DNA of 64,000 nucleotides. It comes from CAZSDU01 sp964605775 (GTDB lineage: Bacteria > Bacteroidota > Bacteroidia > Bacteroidales > FEN-979). Location of the stretch: NCBI GenBank assembly GCA_964605775.1, contig CAZSDU010000011.1, positions 16,542-80,541 on the forward strand, written 5' to 3'. Of this stretch, positions 24,039 through 32,999 are shown one piece after another (within the stretch, counting starts at the first letter, position 1; each line of letters opens with the position of its first letter). Made by a program: the position numbers and the translations under genes. The notes under the pieces are model-generated. The model had not been told where the DNA came from and made no database searches. It saw only the letters and a list, made by a program, of their open reading frames with translations.

Positions 24039-25955
24039 TCATGTCTGCTTACTGACATTCTTTTTAATCAGAACAAAAAGATTGTTGATATCCAATGGTT
24101 TAGGGAGGTAAGCCACACAGCCGACTTCAAAAGCCTTGCGTTCATCAAAATCAAGAGAATATGCTGTTTGCGCAATAATGGGCAATCCCGGCCTGAAGCC
24201 CAAAATGTCACGGGTCGCATCATAACCATTTACAATGGGCATCTGAAGATCCATTAAAACAAGGTCGATGTTCTCATTGTTGTGACAGATCTCAATGGCT
24301 TCAAGTCCGTTCCTGGCACGGATAACTTTTGCATTGGCTCTTTTTAACCATCTTTCCAGTACGGTAAAGTTGCTGTCTGTGTCTTCTGCCACAAGAATGC
24401 TCGTACCGTTCAAGTCAATGACCTCAACCGCAGGGGGAGTAAAATGCGTATCCTCTCTCCGCATTTCCTTTTCTTTATAAGGGAGCGAGCAATACACTGA
24501 GGTTCCCTTTCCCGGTTCCGAATGCAACCATAATCTTCCTCCCTGAAGGTTTATGAATTCACGTGCCAGGGTTAATCCCAGCCCCAGACCTCCATATTGT
24601 CGGGTGTTAGATTCATCTCCCTGTCGAAACTTATCGAGAATATATTCCTGTTTTTCCTTTGGAATCCCAATACCGCTGTCTTTCACAAAAAGGATGACCT
24701 CTTTTTCAGGGATAACATGGTAACCCAGGGTAATGGCTCCGAATTTAGTGAATTTAAAGGCATTGTCTAAAAGTAAGCTTAAAGACTGTTTTAACCTCAT
24801 GGCATCTCCTTCAACATAAACGCTATCCGATGATTCCGTTGTGAAAAGCCTGAACTCAATCCCCTGCCTTGCTCCTTCGGGTTGTTTCGCTGAATAACTG
24901 TTGTAAACCTCCGACACCAAGACTTTCAGGTCGATGATTTCCTTACTCACCGTGAGCTGATGGGTTTCTATTTTCGAAATGTCCACGATGTTGTTCAGGA
25001 TAAAAATAAACTGCTCTATCCCATTACGGATCAGGTTGACATATTCTTCTCTTTCATCCTCGCTAAGGCCGGGGTCTTTCATTAAATCATAAAATCCGAA
25101 AACCGCATTGGCCGGGGTCCTCACTTCATGACTCAGGTTCTGGAGGAAGGTCGTTTTCAGGTGATCTGCTTCAATGGCTTTTTGCAGGGCTTCTTTCAGG
25201 TGTGTGATGTCCTGTGCCTGAACAATGAAAAGATAGGGTTCTCCGTGAGCATCATGAATCAGTGAAACGTTATGCAGCGCATATATAACGGATCCGTCTT
25301 TGCGAACATATCTTTTTTCCATAATGTTTTTCTGGATCTTCCCGGCTTTCAGCTGGGCGAGAATGTAATTGCTGCGTTCTATATCATCGGGATGAGTAAC
25401 AACATATGCACGGGAAAGCAACTCCTCCTCCGTATATTGCAGCATTTCGCAAAGGGCTTGATTTACCTGATAAAAATTCCCGTTCATGTCGAGGAGCGCC
25501 ATGCCAACACTGGCATTTTCATAAACAGCTTTCAGGAGTTCTTCGTGATGCTTCAGGCTATTTTCGGCTTCTTTATGTTCAGTAATATCAATCAGACATT
25601 CCACAATATATCTTTTCCCTTCCATCAGGATTTCACTGAAGGTACGCATGACAGGCACTTTGCCGTCCTGCTTTTCCACAATATACTCCCCTGCGCTTTT
25701 TCCCAGATCATTACCGGCTGAAAATGGACATTTACCCGTTATGCCAAGGCAGGCAGATGAATCACAACGATGCCCCAAGATGATTTCCCGGGGAAGTCCA
25801 AGAATAGCAATAGCAACGTCATTGATATCCACGACACAATGCGTTTCAGGATCAATTAGAATGATGCCGCAAACCACCCCGGAGAGACGCCCCGGGTTCT
25901 CAGATTGTTGAGCATCAGCTCCTTTATCCCTAATCTTTAATTGTTCTTTTTGCAT
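24039..25955 (-). CDS. Soluble PAS-PAS hybrid histidine kinase/response regulator
   Basis: 638 residues without TM segments. PAS1 (about 20-125) contains a Cys cluster, Cys64, Cys69 and Cys76-Pro, in GHRCDSSACLGITGKCPF. PAS2 is at about 140-255. DHp has the phospho-acceptor His276 in NLSHEVRTPANAV. The ATPase domain has LLDNAFKFT, DSGIGIP, FRQGDESNTRQYGGLGLGL. A C-terminal receiver (about 515-630) has ILVAEDTDSN, LVLMDLQMP and PKPLD. Output must pass to another protein, since no DNA-binding domain exists. The Cys pattern recurs in PAS domains and may bind a metal, heme or sense redox; this is inference. It appears monocistronic, with a -7 box 14 bases upstream. Confidence 0.9.
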   Translation of the reverse strand: MQKEQLKIRDKGADAQQSENPGRLSGVVCGIILIDPETHCVVDINDVAIAILGLPREIILGHRCDSSACLGITGKCPFSAGNDLGKSAGEYIVEKQDGKVPVMRTFSEILMEGKRYIVECLIDITEHKEAENSLKHHEELLKAVYENASVGMALLDMNGNFYQVNQALCEMLQYTEEELLSRAYVVTHPDDIERSNYILAQLKAGKIQKNIMEKRYVRKDGSVIYALHNVSLIHDAHGEPYLFIVQAQDITHLKEALQKAIEADHLKTTFLQNLSHEVRTPANAVFGFYDLMKDPGLSEDEREEYVNLIRNGIEQFIFILNNIVDISKIETHQLTVSKEIIDLKVLVSEVYNSYSAKQPEGARQGIEFRLFTTESSDSVYVEGDAMRLKQSLSLLLDNAFKFTKFGAITLGYHVIPEKEVILFVKDSGIGIPKEKQEYILDKFRQGDESNTRQYGGLGLGLTLAREFINLQGGRLWLHSEPGKGTSVYCSLPYKEKEMRREDTHFTPPAVEVIDLNGTSILVAEDTDSNFTVLERWLKRANAKVIRARNGLEAIEICHNNENIDLVLMDLQMPIVNGYDATRDILGFRPGLPIIAQTAYSLDFDERKAFEVGCVAYLPKPLDINNLFVLIKKNVSKQT

Positions 25956-25969
25956 GATTCAAAAAAAAA

Positions 25970-25977
25970 CAAATATA
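25970..25977 (-). promoter_or_regulatory. -7 promoter box TATATTTG
   Basis: Exact TAnnTTTG element on the minus strand, 14 bases from the hybrid-kinase ATG at 25955. Confidence 0.5.
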
Positions 25978-26160
25978 TCATTTATTCCAACTTCTTTCAA
26001 ATTTAAACCAAGTCAAACTATTGTCGTATCCATCCGGGACATAATGAATTATGGCTTAACAATTATTTAATCTTTAATTAATCATTCCTTAATTTCCTTT
26101 CCGGGGATTAGCCGGTTCTTTGCGTCATCAATTTTAATATTCACCAATTCAAAAAAACGT

Positions 26161-28041
26161 ATGAAAACCAGCTATTTAAAAATTTTAGGCCTATTCCTTG
26201 TCAGTCTGATCATAGGATTTACATCCTGTAAAAAGGACTCACCGGAAGAACCGGCAAAGACGCTTACCGTAACTCCTGCAGCCCAGAATGTTGCATCTTC
26301 AGCCGGGACGACAAATTTCACGGTGACTTCCAATTCAACCTGGACAGTTGTCAGCGACCAGACCTGGTGCGTTGTTACTTCAGGTGGTATCAACAACGGA
26401 ACCATTGTAGCCACCTATACCGAAAATACCACAACGATCCAAAGAGTTGCCAATATCACTGTTACCGTAAGCGGACTCACTCCAATTACTGTAACTGTAA
26501 CACAGGGAAGTATGAATTCGGTGACCCCGCTTAACCAGAATGCCCCGGCAACTCCTGCAGGAAAAGTCGATTTCACGGTTTCTGCATCGGGAACCTGGAC
26601 TGCAGTATCCGACCAGACCTGGTGTACAGTGACTGCCAGCGGAAGCGGTAACGGTGTCATTGAAGCCAATTTTACTGAAAACTCTACTTTAATTGAACGT
26701 ATTGCCAACATTACAGTTACCATTGCGGGTGTTGCCCCGATAACCGTCACTCTTACCCAGTCAGCCGGATCAAATCTGGTAGAAATTTCAGGTGAAATTT
26801 CCGGGAATGTAAACTGGACATCCGATAAAATATACCTTCTCAAGGGATTCGTTTATGTAATAGACGGTGCAGTACTCACCATTGCTCCCGGAACCCTGAT
26901 CAAAGGAGATAAAACCACCATGGGGACCCTGATCATTGAAAGAGGTGGAAAAATCATTGCCGACGGGACCAAAGAAAACCCCATTGTGATGACCTCCAAT
27001 GCTCCCGCTGGTTTCCGTAATCGCGGAGACTGGGGCGGACTTATTATTTGCGGAAAAGCTCCGGTAAACAACGGCGATCCACAAATTGAAGGTGGTCCCC
27101 GTTCCCATTATGGCGGAACCATCCCAACTGACAATTCCGGTATCCTGAGATATCTCCGTATTGAATATGCCGGCTACCCCCTTCAGCCTGATAAAGAAAC
27201 CAATGGGCTGACTTTAGCCGGTGTAGGCAATGGAACCATCGTAGATTATATTATGGTGTCTTATGCCAATGATGATTCTTTTGAATGGTTTGGCGGAACT
27301 GTAAATGCCAAACACCTGATCGCATTCCGTGGACTGGATGATGATTTCGATACAGATAACGGATTCATCGGAAAATTACAATACCTCATGGCTGTACGCG
27401 ACAAAAACGTGGCTGATGTTTCCGGGTCAAACGGATTTGAATCTGATAATGATGCTACAGGTTCTGCCAACGTTCCCGTAAGCAAGCCAATCTTTTCCAA
27501 TGTAACCGTGATCGGTCCGAGAAAAGATGCCACTACCAAAGACATCAACGCAAACTATAAAAACGCCATGCACCTGCGCAGAAATACCCAGCTTTGTGTC
27601 TATAACTCTTTGTTTGCAGGACATATGAATGGACTTTTGCTTGATGGTACCGCTACCCAGACCAATGCAGTGAATGGTTCCCTTCAGATCCGTAATACTA
27701 TTCTCGCGGGTGTGGCTCCGACCGGAAAATATTTTCTTGTTCCTTCAGGATCCACTATGTCACAAGATTCTCTGACCAACTGGTATCTGAATCCTCTTTT
27801 TGCCAATGATACCATCATCAATAACGTGGATCTTAAACTCACTGATGCGTTTAATCTCAGCAGTCCAAACCTCATTCCTATGGCAGGTTCACCTGTTCTC
27901 GGAGCTGCCGATTTTACCAATACGAACTTACAGGATGCGTTCTTCACCCCGGAAACCTATGTGGGAGCCTTCGGTTCCAACGACTGGACGGCAGGATGGG
28001 CGGTATGGGATCCGCAGAATGAATCTTACGGAACAAAATAA
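26161..28041 (+). CDS. Lipoprotein with two BACON domains and a beta-helix-like C-terminal region
   Basis: 626 residues. The lipobox FTSC gives Cys23 followed by KKD. Two BACON repeats follow (about 35-116 and 118-202), each with the motif SDQTWC and ending PITVT(V/L)TQ. Residues 205-626 form a repetitive beta-rich region (GAVLTIAPGTLIKGDKTTMGTLIIERGGKIIADGTKENPIVMTS) like a right-handed parallel beta-helix. BACON domains are thought to bind carbohydrate or mucin in Bacteroidota. The gene lies 81 bases before a large TonB receptor on the same strand, so it may be the surface partner of that receptor, like SusD-type lipoproteins though unrelated in sequence. A hairpin terminator lies between the two. 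Confidence 0.82.
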   Translation: MKTSYLKILGLFLVSLIIGFTSCKKDSPEEPAKTLTVTPAAQNVASSAGTTNFTVTSNSTWTVVSDQTWCVVTSGGINNGTIVATYTENTTTIQRVANITVTVSGLTPITVTVTQGSMNSVTPLNQNAPATPAGKVDFTVSASGTWTAVSDQTWCTVTASGSGNGVIEANFTENSTLIERIANITVTIAGVAPITVTLTQSAGSNLVEISGEISGNVNWTSDKIYLLKGFVYVIDGAVLTIAPGTLIKGDKTTMGTLIIERGGKIIADGTKENPIVMTSNAPAGFRNRGDWGGLIICGKAPVNNGDPQIEGGPRSHYGGTIPTDNSGILRYLRIEYAGYPLQPDKETNGLTLAGVGNGTIVDYIMVSYANDDSFEWFGGTVNAKHLIAFRGLDDDFDTDNGFIGKLQYLMAVRDKNVADVSGSNGFESDNDATGSANVPVSKPIFSNVTVIGPRKDATTKDINANYKNAMHLRRNTQLCVYNSLFAGHMNGLLLDGTATQTNAVNGSLQIRNTILAGVAPTGKYFLVPSGSTMSQDSLTNWYLNPLFANDTIINNVDLKLTDAFNLSSPNLIPMAGSPVLGAADFTNTNLQDAFFTPETYVGAFGSNDWTAGWAVWDPQNESYGTK

Positions 28042-28057
28042 TACCATTTATCATGTT

Positions 28058-28098
28058 AAGAGCAACAGGGGTAAATCCCTTGTTGCTCTTTTGAATTT
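28058..28098 (+). terminator. Hairpin terminator/attenuator between lipoprotein and receptor
   Basis: AAGAGCAACA at 28058-28067 pairs with TGTTGCTCTT at 28081-28090, extended inwards by GGG/CCC around one mismatch, and is followed by TTGAATTTT. It could lower receptor expression relative to the upstream lipoprotein. Confidence 0.6.
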
Positions 28099-28122
28099 TA
28101 TATAATCAATGATTTTCTTACG

Positions 28123-30999
28123 ATGACAAATAACTTTTTTAAGATTCTGACATTCTTTTTCCTCTTCTTTACCGTAAACTTTGTTTATGCTCAAACCGGA
28201 ATCATTAAAGGCCTGGTTAAAGATAAAAAAACCGGTGAAACCCTGGTAGGGGTGAATCTCTGGATTGAATCCATCAGCAAAGGCAACTCGACCGACATCA
28301 ATGGGGAATTCATGATCAGCAATGTTCCGGCAGGTACTTATAAGCTGGCAGTTTCCATCATTTCTTATCGAAAGATGATCCTCGACAATGTAAAAGTGAG
28401 TAAAGACAAGGTCACCAGTCTGGATATTGATCTCGAAGAAGAGATCACCCAGATGAAAGAGGTTGAAATTGTGGATAAGCGGATGACGAATACAGAGATT
28501 TCCATTATCTCTTCCATTAAAGCCACGAATCTGGTGGCCAATGGGATTTCAGGGCAACAGATCACCAAATCCCAGGATAGGGATGCTTCGGAAGTCATAC
28601 GGAGAGTCCCGGGGATCACGATTTTCAACGGTAAATTTGTCATCGTAAGAGGGTTGAATCAACGATATAATAATGTATTTCTTAACAATGCCTCCACTCC
28701 TAGCGCTGAGCCCGATACCCGGGCTTTCTCTTTTGATATCATCCCCAGCTCCCTGCTGGACAATATGATGGTGTATAAAACGCCATCACCGGAACTCCCT
28801 GCAGATTTCTCCGGAGCCTTTATTGATGTGACCACGAAAAATACTCCCTCCAAAAACATGGTGGATGTTTCCTGCAGTTTTTCCGTTAGAGAAAACACTA
28901 CGTTCAATGATTTTTATAAATATAAGGGAGGTTCCCTTGATTTTCTGGGTGTTGATAATGGGAGCAGGGCACTTCCTTCAGGATTCCCTTCCACGGAAAA
29001 ATTCAACCAATTGGCCAACGGATATACCCCTGGCGATATTCAGGAAATTAACAGATTGGGGCAGGAAATCAACAAAACCTGGACAGCTTCCGCTCATCAA
29101 GCCCTGTGGGACAACCGTTTAAACATCAGTGTGGCTGAAAAGTTTAAACTTGGAAAAATCCTGGCAGGGTGTATCAATGCACTGAATTACAGCAATACTT
29201 ACGTCACTTTACCCATTCACCGGATGGATTACCAGGTTTATAATTTTACGGAAGACAAACCCAGCCCAAATTTTGACTTTCATGACCTACAATATACACA
29301 AACGGCGAAAACCGGTATCCTGTCAAACTGGTCCTTTGCTTTTTCTTCCAAATTTAAATTAAGTTTCAACAATCTTTTCAATCAGATCGGTTTTACCCGA
29401 ACTACCTTCAGGACAGGAACAGAGTATTACAGCTCACAGGATATCAAGTCCTATGAATATTCATTTATGAGCCGTACTACTTATTCAGGTCAATTGACGG
29501 GTGATCATGATTTTAAAAAACCCGGATCCCGTTTACGATGGACACTTGGTTATTCCTATACCAACAGGAATGAGCCTAACCAAAAACGCCTGACGACCAT
29601 ACTGAATACAACATCATCTGATCCATTTTACAATCAATATGGAATCGCATTCAGTAATGCCGCTTCTCCCAAATATGCCGGGATCATCTATCAGAAACTC
29701 AAAGAACACCTGATCATGCTTAGGGCGGATTATACACAACCCTTGGGGTTTGGCAGTTTTAAGCCTGAACTTCGGCTGGGGGCCTATGGGGAATACAAAA
29801 CCCGTACATTTGATGCCCGGCTTCTGGGATATATCAAGAGCAATGAAGACTTGTTTGACCAGTCTCTCCCCTACCAGCCTTTCGACTCGGTTTTCTTGGA
29901 TAAAAACATCAACAATACCAATGGAATCAAGTTGGCAGAAACGACCAACCCTTCCGACTCCTATGATGCCAACAATCTCCAGATAGCCGGGTATTTTACT
30001 TTAAAAATTCCGATCGGGAACAAGATCAGCATTTATACCGGATTAAGGGTTGAAGAAAACCGCCAGCAATTGAACAGTTTCAGTTCCGATCTGTCCACTT
30101 TACCGGTTCACGTAAACAATAATGCTTTTTCGTTGTTCCCTTCCATTAATTTTACGCTTGACCTCAATGAAAAAAGCCTGATCCGCCTGGCCTATGGCCG
30201 GACCATCAGCCGGCCGGAATTTCGCGAAATTGCTCCTTTCAACTTTTTTGTTTTCCAGGAAAACGCATCTTTCATTGGCAATCCGGATTTAAAAAATGCT
30301 TTCATACATAATGTTGATGCCCGCTATGAACTCTATCCTACTTTATCCGAGATGTTTACTTTCGGCGTATTTTATAAACAATTCATTAACCCGATTGAGA
30401 TCACTTATATCAATTCAGGTTCCGGGCTGGCTTACGGCCCGATCAATGCTGCTGGCGCTTATAGCTATGGCGCCGAAGTCGAACTCAGGCAATCCCTGTC
30501 TTTCATCGATAGAAAAGGGGGGTTTTTCAGTTTTCTTCAGGGATTTTCGCTGGTGCTGAATGCCTCCCTGATTAAAAGCCAGATCCGATTCCCCGAAGGG
30601 GCACTGGAACGCAACCGCTATATGCAGGGGCAATCACCTTATATTATCAATGCCGGTTTGTATTATCAGTCAAAGGATAACTTATGGAGTTCAAGTCTTT
30701 TATATAACATCATGGGAAAACGGATTATTGTAGTCGGGCAGGTGAACCAGAATCCACAGGAAGACATTCCGGATGTTTATGAGATGCCTTTCAATTCACT
30801 GGATTTTACGATTTCAAAGAAATTTGGGAAGAGATTTCAGATAAAAGGCGGTGTGCAAAATATACTCAATGACAGGGTTCGTTATCAACAAACGGTCAAA
30901 TTCAATAAACCCGGGGAAGGAGAAGTAAGCAGGATACAGCCCACCCTTGATTTCAAAGCCGGGCGTTATTATACATTGGGCGTCAGTGTCAGCCTTTGA
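28123..30999 (+). CDS. Large TonB-dependent receptor
   Basis: 958 residues. A signal peptide (MTNNFFKILTFFFLFFTVNFVYAQ) precedes a carboxypeptidase-D-like domain (about 28-110, IIKGLVKDKKTGETLVGVNL). The plug (about 130-250) includes RRVPGITIFNGKFVIVRGLNQRYNNVFLN. A long barrel ends YYTLGVSVSL. The plug type (RGLNQRYN, SPELPADFSGAFIDVTTKN) is that of a receptor subgroup distinct from SusC and from siderophore receptors. The substrate is unknown. The gene follows a BACON lipoprotein and lies on the opposite strand from a PstS-like/TPR/ExbBDD/TonB operon that could energise it. It converges with the MORN-repeat gene, 9 bases apart. Confidence 0.9.
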   Translation: MTNNFFKILTFFFLFFTVNFVYAQTGIIKGLVKDKKTGETLVGVNLWIESISKGNSTDINGEFMISNVPAGTYKLAVSIISYRKMILDNVKVSKDKVTSLDIDLEEEITQMKEVEIVDKRMTNTEISIISSIKATNLVANGISGQQITKSQDRDASEVIRRVPGITIFNGKFVIVRGLNQRYNNVFLNNASTPSAEPDTRAFSFDIIPSSLLDNMMVYKTPSPELPADFSGAFIDVTTKNTPSKNMVDVSCSFSVRENTTFNDFYKYKGGSLDFLGVDNGSRALPSGFPSTEKFNQLANGYTPGDIQEINRLGQEINKTWTASAHQALWDNRLNISVAEKFKLGKILAGCINALNYSNTYVTLPIHRMDYQVYNFTEDKPSPNFDFHDLQYTQTAKTGILSNWSFAFSSKFKLSFNNLFNQIGFTRTTFRTGTEYYSSQDIKSYEYSFMSRTTYSGQLTGDHDFKKPGSRLRWTLGYSYTNRNEPNQKRLTTILNTTSSDPFYNQYGIAFSNAASPKYAGIIYQKLKEHLIMLRADYTQPLGFGSFKPELRLGAYGEYKTRTFDARLLGYIKSNEDLFDQSLPYQPFDSVFLDKNINNTNGIKLAETTNPSDSYDANNLQIAGYFTLKIPIGNKISIYTGLRVEENRQQLNSFSSDLSTLPVHVNNNAFSLFPSINFTLDLNEKSLIRLAYGRTISRPEFREIAPFNFFVFQENASFIGNPDLKNAFIHNVDARYELYPTLSEMFTFGVFYKQFINPIEITYINSGSGLAYGPINAAGAYSYGAEVELRQSLSFIDRKGGFFSFLQGFSLVLNASLIKSQIRFPEGALERNRYMQGQSPYIINAGLYYQSKDNLWSSSLLYNIMGKRIIVVGQVNQNPQEDIPDVYEMPFNSLDFTISKKFGKRFQIKGGVQNILNDRVRYQQTVKFNKPGEGEVSRIQPTLDFKAGRYYTLGVSVSL

Positions 31000-31008
31000 T
31001 CAACTTCG

Positions 31009-31470
31009 TTAATCATACTTCTGTTCTGTCAGCAATATGCCGTTTTCATCCCATATGAACCAGTTGCCCTTTTTTTCACCCATCACATAAAACATTTCAT
31101 AACGTTTTACGCCCTTCTCATCCCAGATATACCAAAAGCCATCCTTTTTACCATCAGTAAACCTGGCTTCAGCGGTCTTCAGACCATTTTCTGCCCAATT
31201 GATCCACAAGCCATCTTTTTTCCCTTCTTTGTAAGACCGCTGTTCCTTTTTCACGCCGTTGGCATAATAAAAAAGTGAAATTCCGTCGGGGAAACCATTT
31301 TGAATGTTGTTTTCAGCAATCAGGTTATGCTTGGCATCATATTCCCGATAGATTCCGGTATAACGTTCACCTTTGGCATCATAAAAAACACCATCTTTCA
31401 GCAACACCTCCTGGGCGAAGACATGGTCAAAAACGAAGAGGGATAAAATAATTAACAAGAATTGTTTCAC
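31009..31470 (-). CDS. Exported MORN-like repeat (YwqK-type) protein
   Basis: 153 residues. A signal peptide (MKQFLLIILSLFVFDHVFAQ) is followed by five or six repeats of the form G-x-x-D-G-x-W-x-x-(W/Y)-x-x-(N/D)-G, e.g. KKDGLWINWAENG, KKDGFWYIWDEKG and KKGNWFIWDENG. This is the repeat of YwqK/MORN-variant proteins, often labelled antitoxin components on thin evidence. The role here is unknown; the exported location argues against a cytoplasmic antitoxin. No toxin gene is adjacent. The carboxypeptidase-D-like gene upstream on the same strand is separated by a terminator, so they are independent. Confidence 0.8.
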   Translation of the reverse strand: MKQFLLIILSLFVFDHVFAQEVLLKDGVFYDAKGERYTGIYREYDAKHNLIAENNIQNGFPDGISLFYYANGVKKEQRSYKEGKKDGLWINWAENGLKTAEARFTDGKKDGFWYIWDEKGVKRYEMFYVMGEKKGNWFIWDENGILLTEQKYD

Positions 31471-31503
31471 GGCTTGAATGTTAAATGTAAATCTTCAAAA
31501 TTA

Positions 31504-31545
31504 ATAAAAAACCTTCCTATAAGCAGATAAACATACAGGAAGGTT
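31504..31545 (-). terminator. Rho-independent terminator
   Basis: Nine-base stem AACCTTCCT (31510-31518) with AGGAAGGTT (31537-31545), followed on the minus strand by TTTTTATTAA. It ends the transcript of the gene at 31574-31927. Confidence 0.7.
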
Positions 31546-31573
31546 TGGAAAAATGATTCGGTTAGCAAGACGC

Positions 31574-31927
31574 TTATGGCAGGACGGGTTCAAGAAGAAT
31601 AGTCCGGTAGGTTTTCCCGGATTTTTTTACTTTCACCAAAAGTTGTTTTTCATGATAAGAAATATACTTCAGGGTCACTTTGTAAGTTCCGGGTTTGACT
31701 CCTTCCAGATTAAAGCTGCCGTCAGGCTCTGAATAAATTCCTTTCTGTAATTCTTCAAAATACAGATAAACCCCTCCTAATTGTTCCTGGGTTAGTTTAT
31801 CCATCACAAGTCCGGAAAAATTAATTGTCGATACTGAAGGTGAAGATGGTTTTTTTGCTGAGAGCATAACCGGTAAAAACAGGGCAATGATGACAAGTAT
31901 TTTCCAGATTAAAATGAATTTTTTCAT
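31574..31927 (-). CDS. Small exported carboxypeptidase-regulatory-like domain protein
   Basis: 117 residues. A signal segment (MKKFILIWKILVIIALFLPVMLSA) is followed by a single carboxypeptidase-D-like beta-sandwich: FSGLVMDKLTQEQLGGVYLYFEELQKGIYSEPDGSFNLEGVKPGTYKVTLKYISYHEK. The domain equals the N-terminal extension of Bacteroidota TonB receptors, but here it stands alone with no plug or barrel. It could be a relic of a receptor or a free accessory module. The gene has its own terminator downstream. Binding partners are unknown. Confidence 0.78.
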   Translation of the reverse strand: MKKFILIWKILVIIALFLPVMLSAKKPSSPSVSTINFSGLVMDKLTQEQLGGVYLYFEELQKGIYSEPDGSFNLEGVKPGTYKVTLKYISYHEKQLLVKVKKSGKTYRTILLEPVLP

Positions 31928-32105
31928 GGGTTCTATAATTTTGATGTAAAATTATATCAACTCCACCAACCCAATGTTAATAAATCATTAAGGGAATGTT
32001 AATTCATTGTTGCTTAAGCATAGTCACGCCCAGGCTAAGGCCGCTTGCGCGGTGACTTTTCTTTGTTCCTTTCTTTTGGTGGTAGTAAATGAAAGGAGAT
32101 ATATT
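31928..32105. repeat. Intergenic region with a possible dispersed repeat
   Basis: Between the regulatory-domain gene and the TonB terminator lies GTCAC at 32023-32027 and GGTGAC at 32051-32056 (imperfect inverted repeat). It is followed by TTTTCTTTGTTCCTTTCTTT, a low-complexity string resembling a dispersed intergenic sequence I have seen in many genomes. No gene is supported here. Confidence 0.3.
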
Positions 32106-32143
32106 AAAAGAGGGTGCCTCGAACTTTTGAGACACCCTCTTTT
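32106..32143 (-). terminator. Terminator of the PstS-like/TonB operon
   Basis: Strong 15-base stem with one mismatch: AAAAGAGGGTG-c-CTC (32106-32120) with GAG-a-CACCCTCTTTT (32129-32143), 8-base loop. On the minus strand it is followed by an A/T-rich tract. It lies 40 bases after the tonB stop and could work in both directions. Confidence 0.75.
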
Positions 32144-32182
32144 CTCAATCATTTATACTATTTCTGTTTTTCAGAATCCAGG

Positions 32183-32965
32183 TTACTGCAAGGTAAATTT
32201 GATTGGCAGGTTAAACTGAACGCGGACGGGAACGCCTCTTTGTTTGCCGGGTACCCATTTGGGCATAGACCGAACCACCCTGATGGCTTCTTCGTCACAT
32301 CCTCCACCGATACCACGCAGAACGCGGACATCGGAAATAGAGCCATCCATTTCAACGACAAAAGTTACGAATACTTTCCCCTGTATACCAAGCTCCTTGG
32401 CTTCTTCAGGATATTTGATGCTTTCCTGAAGAAAACGGATACGGGCTTCTTCTCCACCGGGGTAATTGGGTTGTTCTTCTACAACGGTAAATATCTCAGC
32501 CTGAACCGGAGTTTCAATCACCTTGGGCCCCTCGTCTTTGATTTCAACTTCAACCTCTTCGCTTGGAACTTCGTTGGTGGTGGTTTTATTCAGGTCATCC
32601 ATAGAGGTCAGACCGGTTTCTATCGTTGTGTCTTCAACAACAACAGGAGCTGTAAATTTAACCTTTTCCACAAGTGCTTCGGGTGGCGGGGGTGGCGGAG
32701 GAGGGGGAGGAGCTTCGTGCTCACGCATTTCCTTCATTTCAATCCCGACCTCTTTTTCCTTTTCCTTAATCAGCCTGCTTTTATTTACATACGCGCTGAT
32801 CAATGGATAAGCCACGGCAACAGCTAATACGAACAGGCCTATCATAAGGGATATGGTAACATATTTTCTGTACTTTTTGCGCAGCAAATATGACCCATAT
32901 TCCTTGTTCCTGTGGCTGAAAACAATTTCGTCCAGCGATTCAACATGCTGTCTTTCAATTGCCAT
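32183..32965 (-). CDS. tonB: Energy transducer TonB
   Basis: 260 residues. The N-terminal part (RNKEYGSYLLRKKYRKYV) precedes one TM segment (about 38-58). A ten-proline run and an acidic spacer cross the periplasm. The C-terminal TonB domain reads YPEEAKELGIQGKVFVTFVVEMDGSISDVRVLRGIGGGCDEEAIRVVRSMPKWVPGKQRG...VQFNLPIKFTL. It couples the ExbBD proton channel to outer-membrane receptors. It is the last gene of the operon with pstS-like, TPR, exbB and two exbD genes, 34 bases after the second exbD. The receptors at 8985 and 28123 are natural partners but this cannot be proved here. Confidence 0.93.
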   Translation of the reverse strand: MAIERQHVESLDEIVFSHRNKEYGSYLLRKKYRKYVTISLMIGLFVLAVAVAYPLISAYVNKSRLIKEKEKEVGIEMKEMREHEAPPPPPPPPPPEALVEKVKFTAPVVVEDTTIETGLTSMDDLNKTTTNEVPSEEVEVEIKDEGPKVIETPVQAEIFTVVEEQPNYPGGEEARIRFLQESIKYPEEAKELGIQGKVFVTFVVEMDGSISDVRVLRGIGGGCDEEAIRVVRSMPKWVPGKQRGVPVRVQFNLPIKFTLQ

Positions 32966-32999
32966 ATGCTATTTTTTATAAGTGTTAAACACTAATTGC

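Noticed and set aside
31009..31470. Antitoxin of a toxin-antitoxin pair
   Set aside because: MORN/YwqK-type repeats are often so labelled, but this protein is exported and no toxin gene is adjacent.
32523..32810. Glycine-rich plus-strand frame
   Set aside because: It is the complement of the proline run in TonB.
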